The translations under genes were made by a program, and so were the position numbers. Positions 1-9,310 of a stretch of 15,331 bases of DNA are shown in pieces. The notes under the pieces were generated by a model that searched no databases, had not been told where the DNA came from, and saw nothing but the letters and a program-made list of their open reading frames with translations. Positions within the stretch are counted from its first letter, which is position 1; every line of letters begins with the position of its first letter. The DNA comes from CAYLQD01 sp043819695 (GTDB lineage Bacteria > Planctomycetota > PUPC01): the NCBI GenBank assembly GCA_043819695.1, contig JBDREM010000025.1:1-15331 (forward strand), written 5' to 3'.

Positions 1-125
1 ACCGTTCCAATGTCCGTGTGGTCTCGATCTGCTTAGTGCGCTGTTTCTGTAGCCGCCCGCATTGAGGGCGGCCCGACCGAGGTCAATGCCCTCGGCTACA
101 GCAACAGACGGACGTTGGAACGACC
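1..125. repeat. Nested-palindrome intergenic repeat, family A, copy 1
   Basis: The element has imperfect terminal inverted repeats: left arm cgttccaatgtccgtgtg (from 3), right arm cagacggacgttggaacg (to 122). Inside these, ctgtttctgtag pairs imperfectly with ctacagcaacag. Two small hairpins sit at the centre, ccgccc-N7-gggcgg (53-71) and ccgagg-N7-cctcgg (77-95). Their 7-base loops, gcattga and tcaatgc, are exact reverse complements. The stretch gtctcgatctgcttagtgcg lies only in the left arm and makes the element asymmetric. It may extend beyond the window start. No coding frame or transposase is associated, so it looks like a non-autonomous, REP/BIME- or MITE-like element. Confidence 0.85.
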
Positions 126-133
126 ACCAAGTG

Positions 134-258
134 ACCGTTCCAATGTCCGTGTGGTCTCGATCTGCTTAGTGCGCTGTTTCTGTAGTCGCCCGCATTGAGG
201 GCGGCCCGACCGAGGTCAATGCCCTCGGCTACAGCAACAGACGGACGTTGGAACGACC
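134..258. repeat. Nested-palindrome intergenic repeat, family A, copy 2 (tandem with copy 1)
   Basis: This is a direct tandem copy of the unit at position 1, offset by exactly 133 bases. The match runs to about position 262, and the only difference I see is C at 53 versus T at 186. That change weakens the first pair of the left small hairpin but leaves both loops intact. Such high identity points to recent duplication. Together the two copies fill most of the 338 bases upstream of the aminotransferase gene. The remaining 259-338 hold only an AT-rich patch around 298-308, which could be a -10 element, and the ribosome binding site. Confidence 0.85.
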
Positions 259-338
259 ACCAGCGGAAAATCTCTTTCGGCATCCCGCGTCGTCGGATAA
301 GATAATATGCTCGTTGCCAACAGAAAGGACCGACAGAG

Positions 339-1637
339 ATGCGCAGGAACATCGTCCACGAAGGCGCGGGGTCGCTGACGTACGCGATCCGCGAGATCGT
401 CGAGGTCGCCCACCGGTTCCAGGACCTCGGCGTCGAAATTACCTGGGAGAACATCGGCGACCCGGTCCAGAAGGGCGAGAAGATCGTTCCCTGGATTCGC
501 GACATCCTCCACGAGATCGTCGACGAGGATCGGTCGTGGGGCTACTGCGACACGGCCGGCGTGCCGGCGACGCGCGAGTTCCTAGCGTCGGCAGTCAACA
601 AGCGCGGCGGCGCGCAGGTCACGCGCGACGATATCCTCTTCTTCAACGGAATCGGCGACGCGGTCGCCAAGGTCTACGGATTCCTCCGCCGCGAGGCGCG
701 CGTGCTCGGGCCAACACCGGCCTACAGCACGCATTCGTCGGCCGAGGCCGCGCACAGCGGCTACGAACACCTCACCTACGAACTCGACCCGTACAACAAC
801 TGGATGCCGGACGTCGATGACATCCGGATGAAGGTCAAGTACAACGACTCGATCGCCGGCATCCTGCTCATCAACCCGGACAACCCGACCGGCGCGGTCT
901 GCCCGCGCCCGGTGCTCGAGGAGATCGTCGCGATCGCGCGCGAGTATGCCCTGTTCATGGTGTGCGACGAGATCTACACGCACATCGTCTACAACGGGAA
1001 CAGGCCGCTGCACCTGTCGGAGGCCATCGGCGACGTCTGCGGAATCTCGATGCGAGGCGTCTCGAAGGAATTCCCCTGGCCCGGCGCCCGCTGCGGCTGG
1101 ATCGAGGTTCTCAACCGCGGCCACGATGAGACGTTCGACGCGTACGTCACGTCGCTGCTTGCGTCGAAGCGGCTCGAGGTCTGCTCGACGACGGCGCCGC
1201 AGCTCGCGATCCCCCGCGTGATGGGCGACGAACGATACCCGGCGCACCTCGAACGGCGGGCGAAGATCTTCGAGGCCCGCGCCAAGGAAGCCTACAACGC
1301 GCTCAAGGACGTCGACGGCGTGCACGTCAACTGTCCGTCCGGCGCATTCTACATGACCGTGCTCTTCGAGGAGGGGGCGCTGAACAACGGCCGGACGCTC
1401 AAGATCGACGAGCCGGACGTGCGCCGGATGGTCGAGACGCTCGTCGATGACGCACCCAACGATCAGCGGTTCGTCTACTACTTGATGGGCGCGACCGGCA
1501 TCTGCGTCGTCCCGCTCAGCGGCTTCTACTGCAAGCGTGAAGGCTTCCGCATCACGCTGCTCGAATGCGACGACGAGAAGCGCGCCTGGACGCTCCGCAC
1601 GCTCGCCGATGCGCTCCGCAGCTATCTGGGCAGTTAG
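339..1637 (+). CDS. Pyridoxal-phosphate-dependent aminotransferase, class I/II fold
   Basis: The 432-residue protein has the full fold type I aminotransferase signature. N182 lies in NPDNPTG, D210 in CDEIY binds the pyridine nitrogen of PLP, K243 in GVSKEFPWPGARCGW forms the Schiff base, and R404 in GFRITLLE is expected to bind the substrate alpha-carboxylate. The length is near the upper end for the family. ATG 339 is supported by AAAGGA nine bases upstream. The amino acid substrate cannot be read from the sequence: the family includes aspartate, alanine, aromatic and methionine-related enzymes. The gene stands alone, flanked on both sides by family A repeats, so context gives no pathway. 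The enzyme class is clear; the specificity is unknown. Confidence 0.93.
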   Translation: MRRNIVHEGAGSLTYAIREIVEVAHRFQDLGVEITWENIGDPVQKGEKIVPWIRDILHEIVDEDRSWGYCDTAGVPATREFLASAVNKRGGAQVTRDDILFFNGIGDAVAKVYGFLRREARVLGPTPAYSTHSSAEAAHSGYEHLTYELDPYNNWMPDVDDIRMKVKYNDSIAGILLINPDNPTGAVCPRPVLEEIVAIAREYALFMVCDEIYTHIVYNGNRPLHLSEAIGDVCGISMRGVSKEFPWPGARCGWIEVLNRGHDETFDAYVTSLLASKRLEVCSTTAPQLAIPRVMGDERYPAHLERRAKIFEARAKEAYNALKDVDGVHVNCPSGAFYMTVLFEEGALNNGRTLKIDEPDVRRMVETLVDDAPNDQRFVYYLMGATGICVVPLSGFYCKREGFRITLLECDDEKRAWTLRTLADALRSYLGS

Positions 1638-1703
1638 CCGGCCGCCCCGCCGAACCCGGCAGCATTTCCGACGTTAGATCTGTAACAGGCCGGAACGGAT
1701 GTA

Positions 1704-1858
1704 ACCGTTCCAAAGTCCGTGTGGTCCCGATCTGCTTCGTGCGCTGTTTCTGTAGCCGCCCGCATTGAGGGCGGCTGTTTCTGTAGCCGCCCGCATTGAG
1801 GGCGGCCCGGCCGAGGTCAGTGCCCTCGGCTACAGCAACACACGGACATTGAAACGGT
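1704..1858. repeat. Nested-palindrome intergenic repeat, family A, copy 3, with internal duplication
   Basis: This is a diverged copy of the repeat at 1-258. The left arm accgttccaaagtccgtgtg and the right arm ending at 1858 are imperfect inverted repeats. A 31-base block containing the left small hairpin is duplicated in tandem (1744-1774 and 1775-1805), so this copy has three hairpins. The right hairpin loop reads tcagtgc; paired with gcattga this still works in RNA through one G-U wobble. A short inverted repeat, ggaacgg at 1692-1698 with ccgttcc at 1705-1711, abuts the left end. The element fills most of the gap between the aminotransferase and the first MoxR gene. Confidence 0.82.
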
Positions 1859-1896
1859 CACGAGCGGATTGGGACTTTCCACGCCCGCGTCCGGCG

Positions 1897-1905
1897 TGGT
1901 AGAAT
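1897..1905 (+). promoter_or_regulatory. Possible extended -10 promoter of the first MoxR gene
   Basis: TGGTAGAAT matches an extended -10 (TG-N-TAGAAT) and lies 33 bases before the GTG start at 1939. No good -35 is seen at the usual spacing. A 7-bp hairpin, ccacgcc/ggcgtgg (1879-1899), overlaps its upstream edge. Position and the -10 match are the only support. Confidence 0.35.
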
Positions 1906-1938
1906 CGGCTGGCTTTCTCGGGACGAGAGGACGTGTCC

Positions 1939-2907
<969 letters not shown>

Positions 2908-2946
2908 CTCATGACGTTGTGAGAGGCAGGCGTGACCGGCGGTGGG

Positions 2947-2991
2947 GGGCAGACATTCCTGTCTGCCCGATGGCGGACAAGAATGTCCGCC
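2947..2991. repeat. Double-hairpin intergenic repeat, family B
   Basis: Two adjacent hairpins lie between the MoxR genes. The first is gggcagaca-ttcc-tgtctgccc (2947-2968), the second ggcggaca-agaa-tgtccgcc (2972-2991). The second hairpin is close to the reverse complement of the first, so the pair forms a nested inverted repeat, the same design as family A with a different sequence. Read as protein it gives ADIPVCPMADKNVRP or similar strings, a familiar mis-annotation where such repeats are called as coding. Here it would be wrongly added to the N-terminus of the second MoxR protein if the start were set too far upstream. Confidence 0.8.
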
Positions 2992-3026
2992 CCGCCATTC
3001 AAGGCCGCCTCGGAGCCGGGTATCAG

Positions 3027-3995
<969 letters not shown>

Positions 3996-4049
3996 GCGGC
4001 CGTGTCGGCAGCGGCGTTCTGGCGGGCCGCAGGCGGGGCGGGCGTCTGG

Positions 4050-5600
4050 TCAGCTCAGCGCGCTTCGCGCCTTGCGAAGGTCCCGGATAAAGAACTGGCA
4101 GCCGGGGTAGCGGTCGGTCGGATTCTTCGCCATAGCCTTGGCGACGATGGCGGCGAGCCGGCGGGGCACGTCGCTCCGAATGCTGTCGAGCGGCGCCGGC
4201 CATGCATCGCGTATCATCGCGACGAGCTCGGCCGGGCGGTGTTCGTCGAAGGGGGGCCGGCGGGCGAGCATCGCGTAGAGGGTCGCGGCGAGCGAATAGA
4301 CGTCGGCCCGCTTGCCGGCGCGTTTCGGCTCGGTGAGGCACTCGGGCGCCCAGTAGCGCACGATGTCGGTCGCGTGCTGAATCTTGATCGCCCCGGCGGC
4401 GGCGGCGTCTTCGATGATCTTCGCGAATCCCAGGCCGGCAAGCTTGGGGATACGCTCCTCATTGAGGATGATGTTGGCCGGGCGAATGTCCCGATGGAGG
4501 ACGTTTCGGCGATGGGCGACGTCGACGGCTCTCGCGACCTCGATGATTATCTGGACGGCTTCCTCGACGGCGAACCCCGGCTTCTTTGTCAGAAGCTGCC
4601 GGACGCTCTCGCCGTCGATGTACTCGACCGATGCGTAGCAGCGCTTGGCCGTTCGGCCGATGTCGTACATGCGGATCAGGTTCGGGTGTGAGATCTGGCC
4701 TCCGCGCTTGACGGCGGCGAGGAACTGCGCGCTCAGCTCGGGGTCAGCCATCAGTTCGGCGCGTATGGCTCGGAATACGACGCTCCGGGCCATTGAGAGC
4801 TGCTCGGCCTTGTATGTGGACGACCACGCCCCGGTCCCGAGCTTCGCATCGATGCGGTAGCCGGCGACCGTCTTGCCGAGCAGGGGGTCGCCGGCGAGGC
4901 ACTCGGGGCAGCAGACCTGGCCGTGTATGTTCGTGGCCTTTCCGGTCTTGACTTCCTTGGCCGCAACGAGCCGCCGGCAGCAGCAGCACTGAATCTCGCC
5001 CTTATTGAGGGCGCGGCCCGGGCCGTCGCACGTTATGTTGAACCGCGCGACGATGCCGGCGGCGTCCTGGGCATCAGACGGTTTTGTCCCGCCGGCCGTC
5101 GTATCGGTGCCCTGGGATCTGCGAGGAGGCTTCCGCGCTCGGCTCGCGCCGTCCGTCCGTTTTCTGGCCGGCCCGGACACTGCCGGGCGCCTGGGGGCCG
5201 GTGTGCGTCCGCCGGCGGCGGTCGCCCCACGGGCGCCGCGAGCGGGTCTGGGCTTCGGCAGCGGCTTGAACGCCGGGATCCCGTCTTTGGCGGCCTCGCC
5301 GGCTTCGTCCGCCACATACCTGAACTGCGTATAGCCGGCGAGGACAATATCGCCGTCCGCCAGTGTGGCGGCCGTTACCCGCTTGCCGTTGACGAGCGTG
5401 CCGTTCATGCTGTTGAGGTCTTTGACCGTGGTGACGCCGCCGGCAACGGTCAGTTCGCAGTGTACTCTGGACATCTTCGCGTCGCGTATTCTGAGCGAGC
5501 TGGCGGCGCCCCGGCCGATCGTCATCGGGCGGTCGCCGGGGATCAGCGTCTTGACGTCCTCGCCTTTGCGGTCCTTATCTATGATCACGAGATACGCCAC
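4050..5600 (-). CDS. FHA domain / zinc-ribbon / serine-threonine kinase-fold protein, predicted pseudokinase
   Basis: The protein has 516 residues. An N-terminal FHA domain (about 1-96) keeps the phosphothreonine-binding residues: R30 in IGR, S44-R45 with H47, and N66-G67. A basic, Pro/Ala-rich linker (about 100-195) and a four-Cys zinc-ribbon-like segment (CCCC at 205-208, CPEC at 231-234) follow. Residues 248-510 have a protein kinase fold with loop LGTGAWS, HRDIRPAN (D371, N376), an APE (418-420) and D433. The VAIK lysine is R277, the helix-C glutamate appears to be A296, and DFG is GLG (389-391). Loss of these three predicts weak or absent catalysis. There is no membrane segment. Start is GTG 5600; an in-frame stop lies just upstream. 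It ends 54 bases from the convergent second MoxR gene. Confidence 0.9.
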   Translation of the reverse strand: MAYLVIIDKDRKGEDVKTLIPGDRPMTIGRGAASSLRIRDAKMSRVHCELTVAGGVTTVKDLNSMNGTLVNGKRVTAATLADGDIVLAGYTQFRYVADEAGEAAKDGIPAFKPLPKPRPARGARGATAAGGRTPAPRRPAVSGPARKRTDGASRARKPPRRSQGTDTTAGGTKPSDAQDAAGIVARFNITCDGPGRALNKGEIQCCCCRRLVAAKEVKTGKATNIHGQVCCPECLAGDPLLGKTVAGYRIDAKLGTGAWSSTYKAEQLSMARSVVFRAIRAELMADPELSAQFLAAVKRGGQISHPNLIRMYDIGRTAKRCYASVEYIDGESVRQLLTKKPGFAVEEAVQIIIEVARAVDVAHRRNVLHRDIRPANIILNEERIPKLAGLGFAKIIEDAAAAGAIKIQHATDIVRYWAPECLTEPKRAGKRADVYSLAATLYAMLARRPPFDEHRPAELVAMIRDAWPAPLDSIRSDVPRRLAAIVAKAMAKNPTDRYPGCQFFIRDLRKARSALS

Positions 5601-5661
5601 TGTCGGTCACCGTCCGAATGCGGTCCCATGCGTTCGAGATCTTGCCTCGCCTGAAGTTGGC

Positions 5662-5692
5662 ATTATCATTCACGGATCGGCCCATGAATCAA
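5662..5692 (-). promoter_or_regulatory. Possible promoter upstream of the FHA/pseudokinase gene
   Basis: On the minus strand TTGATT (5692-5687) and GATAAT (5667-5662) are separated by 19 bases, wider than ideal. They lie in the 128-base gap between the two FHA genes, about 60 bases before the GTG at 5600. This would let the pseudokinase gene be transcribed apart from its upstream neighbour. Confidence 0.25.
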
Positions 5693-5728
5693 GGGCGATT
5701 TCCGCGGCCCGGCCCGGCGTCGGCGGGC

Positions 5729-7411
5729 CTATGGGATTTTCAGCTCCTTTGTGAGGTCGATGTAGTGCTGGATGTTCGTCTGGTACTCGGGCGTCGTGCA
5801 CAGTGTGATGGCCTTTTCGAGGTGTGCGAGAGCCTTTTGCTTGTCGATGTTCGAGTTGGCGGCCGCGGCCCGGCGGCTGTAGGCCTCGCCGAGGCGATAC
5901 TGTATGGCCCAGCTCTCGGGAAACTTGGCGACTGCCCGCTCGAGCGTGGTCACCGCGGCCGTGAGGTCGCCTTGCTCCATTTCATAGGTGGCGAGGCGGT
6001 AATACACGGTGGCCTCGTTCGGCTGCACGGCGAGCAGCTTGCGGTAGAGCCTCGCGGCCTTGGCCATCTGCTCGCGCTTGGCGTGGCTCTTGGCCGTCGT
6101 GCTTATCCACTGTTGCGCTTCCCGGTACTTCGGCGCGAGCGAGACGAAAACGTCCTCAAGCTTCTCGCGCACGATCTCGGTCTCTTCCGGCGTTCCGTAG
6201 TCGAAGAGCCCGTCGCCGCCCGTCATGACCTTGTCGATCTCGTTTTTCAGCCGGCCGTAGTACCGGCTGGTGTCCCTGCGCGAGTAGACGAGCTCGAGCG
6301 CCTTCTTGTACGACTCCATCGCCTTGTCGAACTGCTTGTTCACCATGTACAGGTGGCCGAGCTCGGCGTTCCGGAGGGCGCTGTCGGGCTCCTCGGCGAG
6401 GAGATCGAGCAGGGCCGCTTCCTGGCGCGAGACGAGCCTGGCGTATAGCCGGAGGCTGCCGGCGCGCGTTACGTCGATGCGCTTGCGGTACGCAACGTAG
6501 TTCATCTTTTCGAGCCGAAGCTCGTGCTGGCCGAGGCTCACGCCCGGGATGCGCAGCGGCTGATTCTCGCCGGTCTTGCCCGCGAACCGGCCGTCAAGGA
6601 AGACGGCCGTGTCGGCCTTGCTGGCCGAGATGAGTAGAACGGCGGCGGTCTCGGGCCTGAGCGTCAGATTCGCGTGCCGGGGCGTGTGGCGGCCCACGGC
6701 CATTCGCCACGTCTCGTATCCGTGCTTGGTGACACGCAGCGCGTGCGGCTCGGCGGCCGCGAACTCGACGTCGATCGGGGTCAGGCCGAGGAACTCATCG
6801 TCCAGGAAGACCTCGGCGGCGGGCGGCGACGAGACAACGTTCACGGATCGCCTGCGGCCGGCCAGCAGGTCCAGCGCGGCCCGCCCGTAAAGCGCGGAAC
6901 CGGCGGCGGCGAGGAGGAGGAGGACCGCGGCCGCGGCGAGGACGAGGCGCATCCTCGGCCTCCGGGGCCGCCGCGCCATTGCCTTCCTGGCCGACGTCTC
7001 GTCCGCCGCAGGCGCTGCGGGCGCCGCAAACCCGCTGGCCGCCGGTACCACCGCCCGCGTCTCATCGGGCAGGACCAGCACGAACCGCGTCTGGCCGAGC
7101 CGTAGCTCCGCGCCCGAGACGAGTTCGTGCATGCCGGCCTTGTAGCCGTCGACGAATGTGCCGTTGAAGCTGCGAAGGTCTTCGATCCGGTAGCCATTCT
7201 CGTCGGCGATGATCCTGCAATGGTGCCGCGAGACCTCGGGGTCGTCGACGACGATGTCGTTCGTATCCGCCCGGCCGATCGTGAACGTCCCGCGCTTGGG
7301 CAGGAGATGCGCCGCGCCCCTGTTCTCGCCGGCACGGACGACGAGCTTCGCGGGCGCTCCCTCGTGCTCGTCGATGATCCTCGTGTCGTCGGGGGGCGAT
7401 TCTGTGGTCAT
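5729..7411 (-). CDS. Membrane-anchored FHA / PEGA / TPR protein
   Basis: The protein has 560 residues and a clear domain order. A cytoplasmic FHA domain (about 22-115) has R47, S61-R62-H64 and N83-G84. A basic stretch precedes a single hydrophobic segment (about 154-176). Two PEGA repeats (about 188-253 and 257-327) are followed by TPR-like helices (about 345-380 and 449-540). The positive residues before the membrane segment suggest FHA inside the cell and PEGA/TPR outside the cytoplasmic membrane. PEGA domains are often found in surface or envelope proteins, so this could couple phosphothreonine recognition inside to envelope assembly outside. ATG 7411 has only a weak ribosome binding site (GGAAA). 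The next gene on the same strand also starts with an FHA domain. The function is inferred from the domains only. Confidence 0.9.
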   Translation of the reverse strand: MTTESPPDDTRIIDEHEGAPAKLVVRAGENRGAAHLLPKRGTFTIGRADTNDIVVDDPEVSRHHCRIIADENGYRIEDLRSFNGTFVDGYKAGMHELVSGAELRLGQTRFVLVLPDETRAVVPAASGFAAPAAPAADETSARKAMARRPRRPRMRLVLAAAAVLLLLAAAGSALYGRAALDLLAGRRRSVNVVSSPPAAEVFLDDEFLGLTPIDVEFAAAEPHALRVTKHGYETWRMAVGRHTPRHANLTLRPETAAVLLISASKADTAVFLDGRFAGKTGENQPLRIPGVSLGQHELRLEKMNYVAYRKRIDVTRAGSLRLYARLVSRQEAALLDLLAEEPDSALRNAELGHLYMVNKQFDKAMESYKKALELVYSRRDTSRYYGRLKNEIDKVMTGGDGLFDYGTPEETEIVREKLEDVFVSLAPKYREAQQWISTTAKSHAKREQMAKAARLYRKLLAVQPNEATVYYRLATYEMEQGDLTAAVTTLERAVAKFPESWAIQYRLGEAYSRRAAAANSNIDKQKALAHLEKAITLCTTPEYQTNIQHYIDLTKELKIP

Positions 7412-7492
7412 TCGGCGCGTTTCCGGTCAGTCTTCCGGCGTGAGGGCGGGCCGCGGAACACATCAGCGCGGCCGCGCCTTCGTATGCCTCCT

Positions 7493-8104
7493 CTATTCGG
7501 GCGTTCTCATTACGCCGGCCGGCCGGTCGTCGGGGTCGTTCGTAATGTAAACCTGGTCGAGCTTCACGTCGTCCTCGCGGTTGCTGAACGTGATGGTGTG
7601 CGCCCCCTTCTTCAGCTTGAACGGGCGCGGCGCCGTCGACTTGAAGTCGTCGGGGTTCAGCTTGACCCAGTGCCAGACCTCGTAAGTCGAGTCAGTCACC
7701 AGAAGCGGCGCCGAGTTGTCGACCGCCATCCCGAGGGTGTTGCCGCACCCGTCCTTCCACCACACGCGCGGATGGACATAATATGTGCCGTCCTTCGGCA
7801 CGGTGAACTTGAGGACGAGCCGCCCCTTCGGGTTGTCCTTGTCCGCCTTGTTGGCATCCTTCGGCACCGCGATACAGCGGCCGCCCGACGCCTCCTGCAG
7901 CCCCGCCTCGGGATGGGTGCACTCGGCGAAGTCCTCGACGGTCATCGCGGGCTCGAACGTCCCGCCCTCGGCCTCGAGCACGATGATCACGGCGTCGTCG
8001 ACCGGCGGCAGCAGCCGCGCCTCGGGCGGCCGGTCTTCCCCACAGCCAGCCAGCGCGGTAAGCAGCAACAGCGAGAACATCGGCAGCCACTTCGTTATGC
8101 CCAT
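7493..8104 (-). CDS. Predicted lipoprotein with jelly-roll (carbohydrate-binding-module-like) domain
   Basis: The 203-residue protein begins with a short basic n-region, a hydrophobic run and the lipobox LAGC, so lipidation is expected at C21. The mature part starts with an EAE-GGTF segment and continues with beta-rich blocks: YYVHPRVWWKDGCGNT, WHWVKLNPDDF and KGAHTITFSNREDDVKLDQV. This is the layout of CBM6/CBM35-like jelly rolls found in carbohydrate-active proteins of PVC bacteria. A ligand cannot be assigned. ATG 8104 is preferred over a TTG at 8152 because it places the signal peptide at the very N-terminus. It is the first gene of a minus-strand group, 81 bases before the FHA/PEGA/TPR gene, and has its own promoter candidate. 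Confidence 0.8.
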   Translation of the reverse strand: MGITKWLPMFSLLLLTALAGCGEDRPPEARLLPPVDDAVIIVLEAEGGTFEPAMTVEDFAECTHPEAGLQEASGGRCIAVPKDANKADKDNPKGRLVLKFTVPKDGTYYVHPRVWWKDGCGNTLGMAVDNSAPLLVTDSTYEVWHWVKLNPDDFKSTAPRPFKLKKGAHTITFSNREDDVKLDQVYITNDPDDRPAGVMRTPE

Positions 8105-8159
8105 CCTTGCTCGCGCTCCCTGTCTTCCAGACAGATAATTGCGCCGGGTCAATACTGCT

Positions 8160-8187
8160 ATTATACCCCAATTCGGCAGGCGCGCAA
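8160..8187 (-). promoter_or_regulatory. Sigma-70-type promoter for the lipoprotein gene
   Basis: On the minus strand a perfect TATAAT (8165-8160) has TTGCGC (8187-8182) 16 bases upstream. The predicted transcript starts near 8153, about 50 bases before ATG 8104. It lies in the divergent gap shared with the hydroxyacyl-CoA dehydrogenase gene. Confidence 0.55.
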
Positions 8188-8200
8188 CGGCAAGGCGAGC

Positions 8201-8230
8201 TTGCGCCGCGGCCGCTCGAGCGGCTACAAT
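8201..8230 (+). promoter_or_regulatory. Sigma-70-type promoter for the hydroxyacyl-CoA dehydrogenase gene
   Basis: TTGCGC (8201-8206) and TACAAT (8225-8230) are separated by 18 bases. Transcription would start near 8237, 30 bases before ATG 8267, with the strong ribosome binding site between. Its -35 has the same sequence as the divergent promoter, whose -35 lies only about 14 bases away, so the two may be regulated together. Confidence 0.45.
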
Positions 8231-8266
8231 GCCGCGAGGGACAATCCCCCTGAAAGGAGGCGGAGA

Positions 8267-9205
8267 ATGCCGGCGAAGAAAGTGGCCGTGATCGGGACGG
8301 GCACGATGGGCCCGGGCATAGCCGAGGTGTTCGCACTGGGCGGCTCATATACTGTGCTCGTCGGACGGACCGAGTGCTCCGTCGAGACGGGCCTGAAACA
8401 CGCGCGCCTGGCGGGCGCTAACCTCGAGAAGTTCAAGCTCCTGCCGGCAGGCCGCGCAACGGCCGCCGGCGAACGCCTGTCGGGCTCGACAGATCTCGGC
8501 GCCGCCGTCGCCGATTCGGACTTTGTCGTCGAGAGCATTGTCGAAGACATCGAGATCAAGCGCGGGTGCTTTCGCCGCCTCAGCGCCGCGGCGCCGCCCG
8601 CGGCAATCCTGGCGACGAACACCTCGGGGCTGAGCATCACAGAGATCGCGTCGGCCGCCGCCCGGCCCGAACGTGTCGCCGGGATGCACTGGTGGAACCC
8701 GCCGCACCTCATCCCGCTCGTCGAGGTGGTCCGCGGCGAGCAGACCGCGGAAGCGACGGCCGACAAGGTGGCCGAGGTCGCTCGCGCGCTCGGCAAGCTG
8801 CCCGTGACGGTGCGGCGGGACGTGCCGGGGTTCATCGGCAACCGGCTTCAATACGCGCTCCTGCGCGAGGCAGTGAGCATGATCGAGCAGGGGGTTGCCT
8901 CGGCGGAAGATATCGATCTCGCGATGCGAGCGGGCCCCGGGCTGCGGTACGCGGCGCTCGGGCCGCTCGAGGCGGCCGACTTCATCGGGCTCGACGTGGT
9001 CGCCGGGGTGATGGACTACCTGCTGGCCTCGATGGACCCGCCGTCGGCGACGCCCGCGCTGCTGGCCGAGATGGTGGAATCGGGCAAGCTGGGGGCGAAG
9101 ACGGGCGAGGGGTTCTACAGCTATCGGGGGCGGCCGCTGGAGGAGCTGCTTACGGAGCGGGATGCGCGGCTGGCGAATCTGCCGGGTGCGGGGCCGGCCC
9201 GATAG
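8267..9205 (+). CDS. 3-hydroxyacyl-CoA dehydrogenase family protein (NAD-dependent)
   Basis: The 312-residue protein has an N-terminal Rossmann fold with GTGTMG (10-15) and a C-terminal helical domain. The catalytic His141 lies in GMHWWNPPHLIPLVEVV with its partner Glu153. S120 (NTSGL) and N192 (PGFIGNRLQ) complete the active site, and KLGAKTGEGFY near the C-terminus is typical. It is a single-domain enzyme of the short type, expected to oxidise L-3-hydroxyacyl-CoA, for example in fatty acid or butyrate metabolism. The HWWNPP variant also resembles dehydrogenases of other 3-hydroxy acids, so the substrate is uncertain. ATG 8267 has a perfect AAAGGAGG six bases upstream; the open frame extending further upstream is antisense to the lipoprotein. 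No thiolase or crotonase neighbour is present. Confidence 0.92.
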   Translation: MPAKKVAVIGTGTMGPGIAEVFALGGSYTVLVGRTECSVETGLKHARLAGANLEKFKLLPAGRATAAGERLSGSTDLGAAVADSDFVVESIVEDIEIKRGCFRRLSAAAPPAAILATNTSGLSITEIASAAARPERVAGMHWWNPPHLIPLVEVVRGEQTAEATADKVAEVARALGKLPVTVRRDVPGFIGNRLQYALLREAVSMIEQGVASAEDIDLAMRAGPGLRYAALGPLEAADFIGLDVVAGVMDYLLASMDPPSATPALLAEMVESGKLGAKTGEGFYSYRGRPLEELLTERDARLANLPGAGPAR

Positions 9206-9228
9206 GCCGGGGGCTCCGCTCTCGACAC

Positions 9229-9265
9229 AAAAAAAGGCCCGCAGCGGACTAACCGCTGCGGGCCT
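9229..9265 (-). terminator. Rho-independent terminator of the pseudopilin gene
   Basis: A perfect 13-bp stem (9235-9247 with 9253-9265, loop of five bases) is followed on the minus strand by seven T residues (9235-9229). This is a canonical intrinsic terminator 46 bases beyond the pilin stop. On the plus strand only a short cttt tail follows, so it may stop the dehydrogenase transcript less well. A second small hairpin, tgcgtca-N5-tgacgca (9272-9290), lies between it and the pilin stop. Confidence 0.88.
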
Positions 9266-9310
9266 CGGCTTTGCGTCACAATTTGACGCAGCGCTCACGG
9301 GGAGCGACGA

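Noticed and set aside
1..262. CRISPR array from the tandem repeats
   Set aside because: There are only two units with a 133-base period, nearly identical along their whole length, so there are no distinct spacers. No cas genes are present.
2919..3026. N-terminal extension of the second MoxR protein
   Set aside because: It translates the family B repeat. Without it the protein has the same length as its paralogue and begins at the family's usual position.
7127..8266. Upstream extension of the hydroxyacyl-CoA dehydrogenase frame to 7127
   Set aside because: The extension is antisense to the FHA/PEGA/TPR and lipoprotein genes, and the true start at 8267 has an ideal ribosome binding site followed directly by the Rossmann fold.
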